A stretch of 64,000 nucleotides of DNA from the NCBI RefSeq assembly GCF_902859705.1, contig NZ_CADIJO010000001.1, forward strand, positions 372,001 through 436,000, written 5' to 3'. The DNA comes from Achromobacter deleyi. GTDB lineage: Bacteria > Pseudomonadota > Gammaproteobacteria > Burkholderiales > Burkholderiaceae_B. Shown piece after piece: positions 1 through 8,841 of the stretch (position 1 is the stretch's first letter; every line of letters starts with the position of its first letter). Made by a program: the position numbers and the translations under genes. A model generated the notes under the pieces. It worked only from the letters and a program-made list of their open reading frames with translations. It was not told where the DNA came from and searched no databases.

Positions 1-1300
1 CCAGGTCGGCGAACTCGATGGGGCGCGTGGCGCCGCCCGAATTGCCGGGCGTGGCGGGCGGCGTGGCGGTGTCGACCGGCGGCGTGACGGGATCGACAGG
101 GGGCGTGCCCGGATCGACCGGCACGGTCTTCAGATCGACTTTCAGCACGACGTCGTTGCCGCTATAGGCAAGCTTGGGGTCCAGGAACGCCAGGTTGCTG
201 GAGACGCCGGTGAACTTGCTGCCATTCAGGCCGCCGTCCGCCGTCAGGATGGTGTAGGCGGTGGAGGCGGCGTAAGTACCGCCGGACCCCACGTGCAGCA
301 CGGAACCGGCCAGGTTGGCCACGCCCAGCGCATGGACTTTGTCGCTTCTGCCGTCGGCGGTGGCGTCGACGCGGTAGGTCGAATTTGCGTCGAAGGTCAG
401 GTCGCCGTTGATCTGCAGGGTGCCGACCGGGGCGCTGGCGGTGCCGGGCGACAGGGTCGCGCCGGCCAACAGCGTGGTGGGGCCGACTTCGCCCGAGCCG
501 GCCAGCGTGCCGGCGACCGACAGCAGGCCCTTCACTTCGAAGCTGGCCATTGTCAGGGTGGCGTAGCTGGCCACGGTGACGTCGCGGCCGCGGATGATGG
601 CCAGCGGGGTGTAGTTGGTGTTGATGTTGACAGTGCCGGCGCTGCCCTCGACGGCGCCCGTGATGCTGCCGCCGTTGATGTCCAGCGTTCCCGAGCCCAG
701 CCGCACGATGCCGTTGATCGTGCCCGTGTTGGCGATACTGATGGGCGTGCTGGCGCCGGATACATCCACCGCGACGCCATCGATCTTGCTGTTGATGGTG
801 CCGGTGTTGGTGATGCCGCGTCGAACTGTCGCGCCCGACACCACGATACCCGCGTCGATGGTGCCGCTGTTGCCGATGCGTCCGCTGATCGTGCTACCGC
901 CGGTCACCTCGATGCCTACGCCCGTGCCGAAGCTGCCGGAGATGCGGCCAATGTTGATGAGGTCACCGGTGATCGAACTGGCATTTCGAATGCTGATGGC
1001 GGAATCGCCGGTCACCTGCCGGGTGTCTTCATTGCGGATCGAGCCTTCCACGGTCGACGCGTCGACCTTGATGCCCGAGCCGCCGGTGGCCGAGTTCCAC
1101 ACGGTGCCATTGTTGATGACGTTGCCCCGCAGGGTGGCGCCGTTGATGATGTTGATGGAGACGTCGGTGCCGGTATTCGTGAGGTTGCCGCTTTGCGTCG
1201 TGCCGTTGAGGTCAACCGCGAAAGCAGACGTCGTCGCCAGGGGCGAGAAGCTGACGGCCAGGACGAGCGCCAGGGGGGTGAGTTGGAAGCGGGGATGCAT
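1..1300 (-). CDS. Autotransporter passenger domain, N-terminal part (truncated by window edge)
   Basis: The reading frame is open on the minus strand from an ATG at 1300 to the left edge, about 433 codons. It begins with a classical signal peptide (hydrophobic core LALVLAVSF, probable cleavage after ATTSAFA). The next 230 or so residues are rich in Gly/Asn/Thr/Ser/Ile with recurring elements of the type ITNTGTIN, ISGRIGNSGTI and IANTGTING, as in beta-helical passengers. A segment resembling the autotransporter-associated region follows (LSVAGTLAGSG, then ATLSPGTASAPVGTLQINGDL). Near the edge is a Pro/Thr/Asp-rich linker built from DPGTPPVDPVTPPVD. The C-terminal beta-barrel would lie to the left of the window, so the type Va assignment is inferred from the passenger alone. 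No strong ribosome site precedes the ATG. A probable regulated promoter lies at 1331-1372. The function of the passenger (adhesin, protease or other) cannot be told. Confidence 0.85.
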   Translation of the reverse strand, partial: MHPRFQLTPLALVLAVSFSPLATTSAFAVDLNGTTQSGNLTNTGTDVSINIINGATLRGNVINNGTVWNSATGGSGIKVDASTVEGSIRNEDTRQVTGDSAISIRNASSITGDLINIGRISGSFGTGVGIEVTGGSTISGRIGNSGTIDAGIVVSGATVRRGITNTGTINSKIDGVAVDVSGASTPISIANTGTINGIVRLGSGTLDINGGSITGAVEGSAGTVNINTNYTPLAIIRGRDVTVASYATLTMASFEVKGLLSVAGTLAGSGEVGPTTLLAGATLSPGTASAPVGTLQINGDLTFDANSTYRVDATADGRSDKVHALGVANLAGSVLHVGSGGTYAASTAYTILTADGGLNGSKFTGVSSNLAFLDPKLAYSGNDVVLKVDLKTVPVDPGTPPVDPVTPPVDTATPPATPGNSGGATRPIEFADL

Positions 1301-1330
1301 GAGAAGTGACCATGTAAATTTCGTGTCTGA

Positions 1331-1372
1331 AATATACCGATCATTGCATCGTCAAATCTGAGCAAATCTGAG
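1331..1372 (-). promoter_or_regulatory. Candidate activator-dependent promoter of the autotransporter gene with a 10-bp direct repeat
   Basis: CAAATCTGAG occurs twice head to tail with exactly 10-bp spacing (1353-1362 and 1363-1372, plus-strand reading). On the minus strand a TATATT -10-like hexamer lies at 1331-1336, 31 bp upstream of the autotransporter ATG. There is no good -35 hexamer at 16-18 bp; the repeats occupy that position instead. OmpR-family regulators typically bind tandem direct repeats about one helical turn apart, and an OmpR-type regulator is encoded at 3646-4344. That this regulator acts here is inference. Confidence 0.4.
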
Positions 1373-1542
1373 CGCTTTGTAAGGCGGCTGATTAAACGAG
1401 AAAATAAAGGGTAAATGACTATTAAATGGACGACAAAGGCTGAAATTGATCTTTTCTGAAAATGCCAGCAAAGATACAAATAGATGCTTTCGCGCAACAT
1501 ATTGTCGACAGCCGACATCGGCGGGGTAGCCAAAGCGGTGAC

Positions 1543-3579
1543 TCACCCCGCGGCGTGATACGGCAGGCTTAGCCGAAAGCACACCGGTTCGTCGCCGCCG
1601 GCGCCCGACAGCACCACCGTGCCGCCCAGCCGTTCGGCAATCGCCTTGACCAGATACAGCCCCAGTCCGGCGCCCGGATGGCGCAACGCGTTCTGGCCTC
1701 GATAGTATTTCTGGAACAGGCGTTCCTGGTCTTCGGCGAGGATGCGTTGGCCGGGGTTGGCGACCTCGATGTGCAGCCTGTCGTCCCGGGCGCGTACCGA
1801 GACGGTCACCCTGCCCCCTTCAGCACAGTGTCGGTCGGCATTCGCCAGCAAGTTGCGCAGGGCGATGTGCAGCATGCTGGCATCGCAATCCAGCACATGG
1901 TCGCCTTCGCCATACTCGTTCTGGATGCGGCCGGGGGCGAAGTCCCGTTCCAGGTCGGCCAGCATGGCTGGCACGTCGCAGCGGGCCAGGCGCAGGTCGG
2001 CGCGCGGTTCGCGCATGCGGTCGTGGGTCAGGTATTCATCCACCAGCGCCAGCAGGCGCACGGCGGCATCGCGGATGTTGCCGCAGCGCGCCAGGGTTTT
2101 CTCGGCCGGGGCGGCCAGGTTGCGGCCCAGTTGCTGGGCCGATGTGGTGATGATCGCCAGCGGCGTGCGGAATTCGTGCGACACCATGGCCACGAAGTCG
2201 CGCTGTTCCGCGAACACCTGCCGCTCTTTGTCCAGCGAGGTGCGCAGCTCGCCTTCCAGTTCGACGCGGCGCTCGATCTCGTTCTGCATTTCGACCGTGC
2301 GCAGGGCAACTTCCTTTTCCAGGCGCTGGCTGTGCTGGCGCGCCAGGTCGGCGGCCAGGTTGGCCTGCTGCCGTTCGCGCATGCGCCGTTGGCGCTCATG
2401 GCGGCCCACGATGTACAGGCTGAGCAGCAGCATGTGCAGCATCGTGCCCAGTGTCGAGACGTATTCGGTGAACGTATTCACCGGCAGCACGCCCAGGTTG
2501 CGCAGGAAGGCGATCAGCACACTGATGTAGAACACGCCGAAGGCCAGCGCGAAAAAGCGCGCCGGCTGCCAGCCGCGCTTGAGCAGGTAGGCGGTCAGGG
2601 TCGAGAAGCCGACGATCACCAGCAGCGCCAGCGTCTGGATGGGCTGCACGCCCCAGGCGTAATGGCCGGACACGACCAGCGCCGAGCAGACCAGCGCGAG
2701 GGCCCAGAAGATCCGATCCAGCCACCGCACCGCGCGCGGATACAGCGCGGCCAGGTTCAACTGGCGGAAGGCGACGCGCAGCGCCACCGGCAGGCTGATG
2801 GCGATGCCCACGCCCAGCAGGCGGTCGCTCCAACCCACCGGCAGGCCAGTCAATTGCTGCACCAGGCCCAGCGACAGCACTTCGTTGAAGACGCAGTTGC
2901 CGATGTAGGCCAGGAACAGGCCGCTCATCGAGGCGCGCGTCACGAGCCAGAAGGCGCCGTGCGCGCAGATCAGCAGCAGGTAGAAACCGAAGTACAGGCC
3001 GAACATCAGGCCTTCGCGGCGCGACTGGTTGTCGTAGGCCAGGCGCTGCCAGATTTCCAGCCGGGTCGCCAGCGCGTTCTTGCTTTGCAGCCGCACCAGG
3101 ATCACGTAGTTGCCGGGGGCTGGCGGCTCGAACGAGATCACGGGGCTACGGTAGTCCACCGGCCAATCCTGGCGCGGCAGGTCTTCGCCGCTGCGCCCCA
3201 GCAACGTCCAATAGCCGTCCTGGCCCATATAGACCCGCACGTCATCGAGCAGCGCGTTGCTCAGGCGCAGCATCCATCCGCCCTGCGGGATGCGATCCAC
3301 CTGCACCGGCAGGCGCAGCCACACCGCCGCGGGTGTGAAGCCGGCGCTCAGGCTGTCGGGCAGCGTCGTCCAGCCGCTGGCCTGGGCGACATCCGCGGCG
3401 CCGAGCTTGCCGCTGGCGTCGTCCAGCCGTTCGAGGTGACCGCCCGCATACAGCATGCGGACCTGGCCATCCAGGTGCAGCGTGTCGCCGCGAGCCGGGG
3501 CTGCGGCCGCCATGCCCGCCAACAACAATGCCAGCAGCCACAGCCACGCATGCGCCGTGGGATAATGATTCCGTCTCAT
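1543..3579 (-). CDS. Hybrid-free sensor histidine kinase with 7TMR-DISM sensor module
   Basis: The protein has 678 residues from the ATG at 3579; a TTG one codon upstream is possible. It has a signal peptide (residues 1-30), a periplasmic 7TMR-DISM extracellular domain (about 35-175), seven hydrophobic spans (about 190-395), and a basic coiled-coil linker (395-455). The HisKA domain carries the phospho-acceptor His468 in VSHEFRTPL. The HATPase domain has an N box at 576-584 (NLLANADRH) and a glycine-rich box at 636-646 (GAGLGLYLVKA). This family senses ligands, often carbohydrates, through the periplasmic domain and phosphorylates a partner regulator. The obvious partner is the divergent response regulator starting 66 bp away. 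The protein has no receiver domain of its own. The ligand is unknown. Confidence 0.93.
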   Translation of the reverse strand: MRRNHYPTAHAWLWLLALLLAGMAAAAPARGDTLHLDGQVRMLYAGGHLERLDDASGKLGAADVAQASGWTTLPDSLSAGFTPAAVWLRLPVQVDRIPQGGWMLRLSNALLDDVRVYMGQDGYWTLLGRSGEDLPRQDWPVDYRSPVISFEPPAPGNYVILVRLQSKNALATRLEIWQRLAYDNQSRREGLMFGLYFGFYLLLICAHGAFWLVTRASMSGLFLAYIGNCVFNEVLSLGLVQQLTGLPVGWSDRLLGVGIAISLPVALRVAFRQLNLAALYPRAVRWLDRIFWALALVCSALVVSGHYAWGVQPIQTLALLVIVGFSTLTAYLLKRGWQPARFFALAFGVFYISVLIAFLRNLGVLPVNTFTEYVSTLGTMLHMLLLSLYIVGRHERQRRMRERQQANLAADLARQHSQRLEKEVALRTVEMQNEIERRVELEGELRTSLDKERQVFAEQRDFVAMVSHEFRTPLAIITTSAQQLGRNLAAPAEKTLARCGNIRDAAVRLLALVDEYLTHDRMREPRADLRLARCDVPAMLADLERDFAPGRIQNEYGEGDHVLDCDASMLHIALRNLLANADRHCAEGGRVTVSVRARDDRLHIEVANPGQRILAEDQERLFQKYYRGQNALRHPGAGLGLYLVKAIAERLGGTVVLSGAGGDEPVCFRLSLPYHAAG

Positions 3580-3645
3580 CAAGTCATGATTCCCGTGCAG
3601 CCGGCAAGATTACATCAGGGCCGGGGGAATCCGCAGCCGCACTAC

Positions 3646-4344
3646 ATGCTTGAAGTCATTCTTCTCGAAGACGAACCCGTGCTGCGTCAAGAGCTTGGCG
3701 AGTTTCTCGAAGAGTTGGGCTACGCGCCGCTGTGCGTGTCCAGCCTGCAGGAATTCGACCAGGGCTTTGACGCCAGCCGCCACCACCTTGCCGTCATCGA
3801 CATCGGCTTGCCGGATGGTTGCGGCCTGGACCTGATCCAGCGCCTGCGCCGCGATGGCCAGCAGGTGGGCATCGTGGTGTTCAGTGCACGCCAGACCAGC
3901 CCGGACAGGATCATGGGGCTGGGCATGGGCGCCGATCACTATTTGGGCAAGGGCTGCGATCTGGATGAACTGGCGGCCACGCTGGCGGCGCTGGTGCGCC
4001 GCCTGGGCCTGCCGCGCGCGCCGGCCAGGCAGGCGGCCGACCCGTGGGTGCTGGATGTGGGCCCGCGTCGGCTGCTCATTCCTGGCGCACCCGCGGTGCC
4101 GCTGTCCCAGCAAGACCTGACGGTGCTGCGCTGCCTGATGGATCAGCCCGGCGAAAACATCAGCCGCCGGCAGATCGTTGAAGCGCTGGGTGCCGACTAC
4201 CTCGATTACGACCAGCGCCGCCTGGATACGCAGATGCGGCGGCTGCGCCGCCGCGTCGAAGCGGCCTGCGGGCAGGCGCTGCCGGTCAAGACCTTGCGCA
4301 ACAGCGGCTATTGCTTCTACCAGGCGGCGCGCGTCCAGGCCTGA
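3646..4344 (+). CDS. OmpR/PhoB-type response regulator
   Basis: The protein has 232 residues from the ATG at 3646 (MLEVILLEDEP). The receiver domain carries the acidic pair E8/D9, the phospho-acceptor Asp52 (AVIDIGLPDG) and the conserved Lys in GADHYLGKG. The usual Pro after that Lys is Gly here. After a short linker, a C-terminal winged-helix domain (about 135-228) has the typical LSQQDLTVLRCL start and the RRLDTQMRRLRRRVE recognition helix. An in-frame ATG at 3585 could extend the protein, but those residues do not resemble a receiver. The start of the receiver fold fixes 3646 as the likely start, although the ribosome site is weak. The gene is divergent from the sensor kinase, and the 66-bp gap must hold both promoters. 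A plausible target is the autotransporter promoter at 1331-1372. Confidence 0.92.
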   Translation: MLEVILLEDEPVLRQELGEFLEELGYAPLCVSSLQEFDQGFDASRHHLAVIDIGLPDGCGLDLIQRLRRDGQQVGIVVFSARQTSPDRIMGLGMGADHYLGKGCDLDELAATLAALVRRLGLPRAPARQAADPWVLDVGPRRLLIPGAPAVPLSQQDLTVLRCLMDQPGENISRRQIVEALGADYLDYDQRRLDTQMRRLRRRVEAACGQALPVKTLRNSGYCFYQAARVQA

Positions 4345-4386
4345 TCACCGCGCCAACCACGCGGCAGCGCGTGCCGGCTTATTCCA

Positions 4387-4731
4387 TCAGCCATGCCGCA
4401 AGCGGCTGTCGTCTGGCGCTTCGTCGCGTTCATGCATGCCGTAATCGCGCAGCACCTGCGCCACCCGCAAGCGGTAATGGGCGAACACGCCGCCGCGCCC
4501 GGCTTCCTGGGCCTGGCGATGCGATTCCAGTGAACGCCAGCGCTTGACCGCTTCTTCATCGCGCCAGAACGACAGCGACAGCAGCTTGCCCGGCGTGGTC
4601 AGGCTCTGGAAGCGTTCGACCGAAATGAAGCCGTCGATGGCTTTGAGCTCATCGATCAGGCGGGCGGCAATACGCAGGTAGGGATCGGGGTTGCCCTCGG
4701 CGGGCTCGACTTCGAATATCACGGCGATCAT
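4387..4731 (-). CDS. Antibiotic biosynthesis monooxygenase (ABM)-fold protein
   Basis: The protein has 114 residues from the ATG at 4731. It starts MIAVIFEVEPA, and the central FISVERFQSL and LLSLSFWRDEEAVKRWRS segments with the following SHRQAQEAGRGG are typical of the dimeric ferredoxin-like ABM/heme-degrading monooxygenase superfamily. In most members the trailing 'fWrdeeAvkrWr' strand-helix is the best conserved part. The substrate is not predictable. The frame stays open upstream of 4731, but that part opposes the neighbouring SDR gene and has shadow-like Arg/Ala composition, so the ATG at the domain start was chosen. The gene converges with the response regulator and lies 71 bp downstream of the SDR gene on the same strand. 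Confidence 0.8.
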   Translation of the reverse strand: MIAVIFEVEPAEGNPDPYLRIAARLIDELKAIDGFISVERFQSLTTPGKLLSLSFWRDEEAVKRWRSLESHRQAQEAGRGGVFAHYRLRVAQVLRDYGMHERDEAPDDSRLRHG

Positions 4732-4802
4732 GGGGCGCACTCGGCAAGAGGAATGCCCCAGTATCCCCGCGTTCGCGCGGCAACGATTCGCCAGAGGCCG
4801 AA

Positions 4803-5648
4803 CTATGCCTGCGCGGCGTCGGCCAGCAATGCGGCGTAGCCGGCGCGCGAATCCGGCCATTGCAAGGTCAGGCCGCTGGCCCGCAGGCGGGCATTGCTGA
4901 GTTTCTTGCTGCCGATGTTGGCAGGCGCGGGCGCCTCGGCTGGCGCGGGGGCGCCGATCAGGCAGGCCAGGTCCGCGTACAGCACGTGCAGCGGCAGCGG
5001 CGTGTCGTCGCAGCCGATGTAGACCGATTGCGCGTCGGGCAGCAGCGCCAGATGGGCAATGGCGGCCGCGGCGTCGTCGATGTGGATGCGGTTGGCCCAA
5101 TGCGGCGGCTGGGTCGGCGCGCCGGCAGCGCCTGTGCGCAGGCGTTCGATCAGTTGCAGGCGGCCGGGGCCATACAGGCCGGCAAAGCGGATCGTGGTGT
5201 GGGGCAGCGGCTGTGCGGCAAGCAGCGCTTCGGCTTCGAGCAGGATGCGGCCATTGAAGCCTTGCGGCGCGGGCGGCGTGTCTTCGGTGACCCAGTCCCC
5301 GTGGTGCTCACCATACACTGCGCTGGACGACACGAACACCACGCGTTCGACCCGGGACGTATCCAGCGCGTCCAGCACGCGATTCAGGCCATCGACGAAC
5401 ACGCCGCGGTAGGCGGCGGGATCGCGTGCCCCGGCGGTGGCAACGTGGATGACGCGGGTGATGCCGGCCGGCAGGGCGGGCAAACCGTCCTCCCGCGTGA
5501 TGTCGCCTTGCAGCCAGTGAATGCCGCTGGCGTCGTCCGCGGGCGGATGGCGGCGCAGCGCGTAGACCTGGTCGCCGCGCGCCAGCAACAGGCGGGCCGC
5601 GCGTTGGCCGAGGTCGCCGCAGCCGATGAAGAGCACGCGTTCAGCCAT
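4803..5648 (-). CDS. NAD-dependent epimerase/dehydratase family (extended SDR) protein
   Basis: The protein has 281 residues. It has an N-terminal Rossmann motif (LFIGCGDLGQRAARLLLARG), an acidic or basic discriminator region ending VYALRRHP, and the segment VFVSSSAVYGEH with the SDR Ser and Tyr. The expected YxxxK motif is not intact: the Tyr in SAVYG is not followed by Lys three residues on. The family includes YeeZ/YbjT-like putative oxidoreductases of unknown substrate that often act as NAD(P)-binding proteins rather than true epimerases. The gene starts 15 bp downstream of the ETF-QO stop and is probably co-transcribed with it. Function beyond the fold is not assigned. Confidence 0.82.
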   Translation of the reverse strand: MAERVLFIGCGDLGQRAARLLLARGDQVYALRRHPPADDASGIHWLQGDITREDGLPALPAGITRVIHVATAGARDPAAYRGVFVDGLNRVLDALDTSRVERVVFVSSSAVYGEHHGDWVTEDTPPAPQGFNGRILLEAEALLAAQPLPHTTIRFAGLYGPGRLQLIERLRTGAAGAPTQPPHWANRIHIDDAAAAIAHLALLPDAQSVYIGCDDTPLPLHVLYADLACLIGAPAPAEAPAPANIGSKKLSNARLRASGLTLQWPDSRAGYAALLADAAQA

Positions 5649-5663
5649 GTTGCGCAGCGCCGG

Positions 5664-7310
5664 TCACATGCCGCTGTAGACGGGACCTTCGCCGCCTTGC
5701 GGGGCCACCCAGACGATGTTCTGGGTCGGGTCCTTGATGTCGCAGGTCTTGCAGTGCACGCAGTTCTGCGCGTTGATCTGCAAGCGGTCGTCGCCGTGGT
5801 CGTCCTTGACGAATTCGTACACGCCGGCCGGACAGTAGCGCGATTCCGGGCCGCCGTACTTGGCCAGGTTGACCTGCACCGGCACCGACGGGTCTTTCAG
5901 CGTCAGGTGGATGGGCTCGTTTTCATCGTGGTTGGTGTTCGAGATGAACACCGAGCTGAGCTTGTCGAAGGTCAGCTTGCCATCGGGCTTGGGGTAGTCG
6001 ATGCGGGCGCATTGCGACGCCGGCTGCAGGCAGGCGTGGTCGGGCTTGCTGTGGCGCAGGGTCCAGGGCATCTTGCCCTTGAACACCAGTTGCTCGATGC
6101 CGGTCATCAGCGTGGCCACGGTGCGGCCCTTCTTGAACCACTGCTTGAAGTTGCGCGCCTTGTTCAGTTCGGCGTGCAGCCACGAGGCCTTGAAGGCTTC
6201 GGGGTACGCGGCCAGTTCGTCCTGGCGGCGGTCGGCGACCAGCGCGTCGAACGCGGCTTCGGCGGCCAGCTTGCCCGACTTGATGGCGGCATGGCTGCCC
6301 TTGATGCGCGAGGCGTTCAGGAAGCCGGCTTCACAGCCCACCAGCACGCCGCCCGGGAAGGTCAGCTTGGGCAGCGACAGCAGGCCGCCGGCCGTGATGG
6401 CGCGGGCGCCGTAGGCAATGCGCTTGCCGCCTTCGAAGGTGCCGCGGATGGCCGGGTGGGTCTTGTAGCGCTGGAATTCGTCGAACGGCGAGAGCCACGG
6501 GTTGGCGTAATCCAGGCCGACGATCATGCCCACGGCCACCAGGTTGTTGTCCAGGTGGTAGAGGAACGAGCCGCCGTAGGTATCGGCGTCCAGCGGCCAG
6601 CCGGCGGTGTGGATCACCAGGCCGGGCTTGGACTGGGCCGGGTCGACTTCCCACATTTCCTTGATGCCGATGCCGTAGGCCTGCGGGTCGCGGCCGTCGT
6701 CCAGCTTGTAGCGGTCGATCAACTGGCGGCCGAGCTGGCCGCGCGCGCCTTCGGCGAACACCGTATAGCGCGCATGCAGTTCCATGCCGGGCTGGTAGTG
6801 GTCGGTATGGCTGCCGTCGCGGGCCACGCCCATGTCGCCGGTGGCCACGCCGCGCACGGCGCCGTTTTCGTCGTACAGCACTTCGACCGCGGCAAAGCCG
6901 GGGAAGATCTCGACGCCCAGCGCCTCGGCCTGTTCACCCAGCCACTTGACGACGTCGCCCAGGCGGACGATGTAGTTGCCGTCGTTGTGGAAACAGGGCG
7001 GCAAGAGCCAGTTCGGCGTAGCGCGCGCGCCGTTCTGCGACAGGAACAGGAACTTGTCCTGCGTGACGGGCACGTTCAGCGGCGCGCCTTTTTCTTTCCA
7101 GTCGGGGATCAGTTCGGTCAGCGCCAGCGGGTCCATGACGGCGCCAGACAGGATGTGCGCGCCCAGCTCGGCGCCCTTTTCAAGGACGCAGACGCCGATC
7201 TCCTGGTTTTTCTCAGCGGCCAGCTGCTTCAGACGGATGGCAGTGGCCAGGCCGGCGGGTCCCCCGCCAACCACGACCACGTCATATTCCATCGACTCGC
7301 GTTCAGACAT
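5664..7310 (-). CDS. Electron transfer flavoprotein-ubiquinone oxidoreductase
   Basis: The protein has 548 residues from the ATG at 7310 (MSERESMEYDVVVVGGGPAG). It is a membrane-associated enzyme passing electrons from reduced ETF to ubiquinone, serving fatty-acid and amino-acid oxidation. The N-terminal FAD dinucleotide motif is VVVGGGPAGLATAIRL. The middle carries the ubiquinone-binding segment GEGGLLSLPKL-like (AGGLLSLPKLTFPGGVLVGC). The C-terminus holds the 4Fe-4S ligands in CPAGVYEF and NCVHCKTCDIKDP. The length matches bacterial and mitochondrial ETF-QO (about 550). An ATG 29 codons upstream is also in frame, but the extra residues are unlike the family. It is transcribed with the following SDR gene. 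Confidence 0.95.
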   Translation of the reverse strand: MSERESMEYDVVVVGGGPAGLATAIRLKQLAAEKNQEIGVCVLEKGAELGAHILSGAVMDPLALTELIPDWKEKGAPLNVPVTQDKFLFLSQNGARATPNWLLPPCFHNDGNYIVRLGDVVKWLGEQAEALGVEIFPGFAAVEVLYDENGAVRGVATGDMGVARDGSHTDHYQPGMELHARYTVFAEGARGQLGRQLIDRYKLDDGRDPQAYGIGIKEMWEVDPAQSKPGLVIHTAGWPLDADTYGGSFLYHLDNNLVAVGMIVGLDYANPWLSPFDEFQRYKTHPAIRGTFEGGKRIAYGARAITAGGLLSLPKLTFPGGVLVGCEAGFLNASRIKGSHAAIKSGKLAAEAAFDALVADRRQDELAAYPEAFKASWLHAELNKARNFKQWFKKGRTVATLMTGIEQLVFKGKMPWTLRHSKPDHACLQPASQCARIDYPKPDGKLTFDKLSSVFISNTNHDENEPIHLTLKDPSVPVQVNLAKYGGPESRYCPAGVYEFVKDDHGDDRLQINAQNCVHCKTCDIKDPTQNIVWVAPQGGEGPVYSGM

Positions 7311-7422
7311 TGCAAAGCTCCCCGTATGTATTCCATATATGGCTGGAAGTATTATCGGCGATTGTATTGCAGGCGGAGGCCTTGCACGTCTTCGCATTTC
7401 TTTCAGCCATCAGGAGTAATTG

Positions 7423-7872
7423 GTGAACCCGGACACTCAGTCTGCGCGGATTCTGGCGGTGGGCGATACCCATCACGTGGATTTGCCCTTGCGTTGGGGC
7501 GACTCCGACGCCTTGAACCATCTCAACAACACGCTGTACTTTCGCCTCATGGAAGAGGCCCGCATGCAGATCCTGTACGACGCGGGCTTCGAATTGCCGG
7601 CCAACGACGGCGCCATCCTGGCGCATGCGTCCTGCGATTTCCTGCGCCCCTTGACCTACCCGGCGACCGTGCGGGTCACGCACAAGGTCACCCGCATCGG
7701 CCGCTCCAGCGCCGAATTCGAACTGCTGCTCGAGAAGGTCGGCGACGATGCCGGCCCCTACGCACGCGGCCGCAACGTGCTGGTCTGGATGGATTACGTG
7801 GCCAATACGTCCGCACCGTGGCCGCCCGAAGTGCTGGCCAAGATGGCCACGCAGTTCCAGCCGGCGGCGTAG
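7423..7872 (+). CDS. Acyl-CoA thioesterase, 4HBT (hotdog) family
   Basis: The protein has 149 residues from the GTG at 7423. An AGGAG site at 7412-7416 sits six bases before this GTG and only three before the in-frame TTG at 7420, so GTG is preferred. The hotdog signature WGDSDALNHLNNTLYFRLMEEARM holds the catalytic Asp of the 4-hydroxybenzoyl-CoA thioesterase type, and ILAHASCDFLRPLTYPATVRV forms the next strands. The substrate is probably an acyl-CoA, chain length unknown. The gene is divergent from ETF-QO, which also serves acyl-CoA metabolism. Confidence 0.87.
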   Translation: MNPDTQSARILAVGDTHHVDLPLRWGDSDALNHLNNTLYFRLMEEARMQILYDAGFELPANDGAILAHASCDFLRPLTYPATVRVTHKVTRIGRSSAEFELLLEKVGDDAGPYARGRNVLVWMDYVANTSAPWPPEVLAKMATQFQPAA

Positions 7873-7903
7873 CGCCGCGCCTGGCGGTCGGTCCGGCTTT
7901 GTG

Positions 7904-7922
7904 GCGCTGTTTGAAACAGCGC
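7904..7922 (+). terminator. Hairpin after the thioesterase gene (terminator-like, no T run)
   Basis: GCGCTGTT pairs perfectly with AACAGCGC around a 3-nt loop, 32 bp after the stop codon. It lacks a strong T tract, so termination efficiency is doubtful. Confidence 0.35.
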
Positions 7923-8130
7923 ACGCATTTGCCGGGCATGCCGTTAAAATCAAGCGCAAACCATAATAGAAATAAAAGGGCGCGCCACCCTCGGCGACGC
8001 GACCCGGCAGGCATCGGGCCCCGCTGCGATGCCGCCGGCAAGCGCCACCGGCAGCCGCGCCTTAAGGAAAAACAGGGCTCGCCGCCGTGCGAGACTCTCT
8101 TCAGTTCGACCTTAATTAGGAGTTGGAGCG

Positions 8131-8829
8131 ATGGACAAGGTTTTTGCAAGCGCCCAGGAGGCGCTGGCAGGCATCGTCAAAGACGGCCAGATGATCGCCG
8201 TGGGCGGTTTCGGCCTTTGCGGCATTCCCGAAGCCCTGATCGCCGCGCTGCGCGATTCGGGCGTGAAGGACCTCACTTGCATCAGCAATAACGCAGGCGT
8301 CGACGGCTTCGGCCTGGGCCAGCTGCTCAATACGCGCCAGGTTCGCAAGATGATCGCGTCGTACGTGGGCGAAAACAAGGAATTCGAACGGCAGTACCTG
8401 TCGGGCGAACTCGAACTTGAATTCACGCCGCAGGGCACGCTGGCTGAAAAGCTGCGCGCGGGCGGCGCCGGCATCCCGGCCTTCTTCACCCGCACCGGCG
8501 TGGGCACCATCGTCGCCGACGGCAAGGAAATCCGCGAGTTCGACGGCCAGCAATACGTGATGGAACGTTCGCTGGTGCCGGACGTGTCGCTGGTCAAGGC
8601 GCACATCGCCGACCGCAGCGGCAACCTGGTGTTCCGCAAGACGGCGCGCAACTTCAATCCGAACGTGGCCATGGCCGGCAAGTTCACGGTGGTCGAGGTC
8701 GAAGAAATCGTCGACACCGGCAGCCTGGACCCCGACCAGATCCACCTGCCCGGCATCTATGTGCACCGGATCGTGCTGAACGCCACGCCGGAAAAGCGCA
8801 TCGAACAACGCACCACTCGCCCGGCCTAA
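8131..8829 (+). CDS. 3-oxoacid CoA-transferase subunit A
   Basis: The protein has 232 residues. It is the alpha subunit of a succinyl-CoA:3-ketoacid (or related) CoA-transferase that moves CoA between succinyl-CoA and acetoacetate or 3-oxoadipate. Family I marks include [17 protein letters not shown] near the N-terminus, [16 protein letters not shown] and the [16 protein letters not shown] segment. The start ATG follows AGGAG five bases away. It is 12 bp upstream of subunit B, with its own GGAGAA site between them. ScoA and PcaI/CatI cannot be told apart by sequence reading alone. No beta-ketoadipate genes are nearby, which slightly favours acetoacetate activation. Confidence 0.92.
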   Translation: MDKVFASAQEALAGIVKDGQMIAVGGFGLCGIPEALIAALRDSGVKDLTCISNNAGVDGFGLGQLLNTRQVRKMIASYVGENKEFERQYLSGELELEFTPQGTLAEKLRAGGAGIPAFFTRTGVGTIVADGKEIREFDGQQYVMERSLVPDVSLVKAHIADRSGNLVFRKTARNFNPNVAMAGKFTVVEVEEIVDTGSLDPDQIHLPGIYVHRIVLNATPEKRIEQRTTRPA

Positions 8830-8841
8830 GGAGAACACGAC

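Noticed and set aside
7316..7345. CCATATATGG palindrome upstream of ETF-QO as an operator
   Set aside because: A single short palindrome in an AT-rich promoter stretch; too weak to call.
4860..8291. A 1,143-codon open frame on the plus strand opposite the SDR and ETF-QO genes
   Set aside because: The opposite strand encodes full-length, motif-complete proteins; this frame has shadow composition and spans several real genes.
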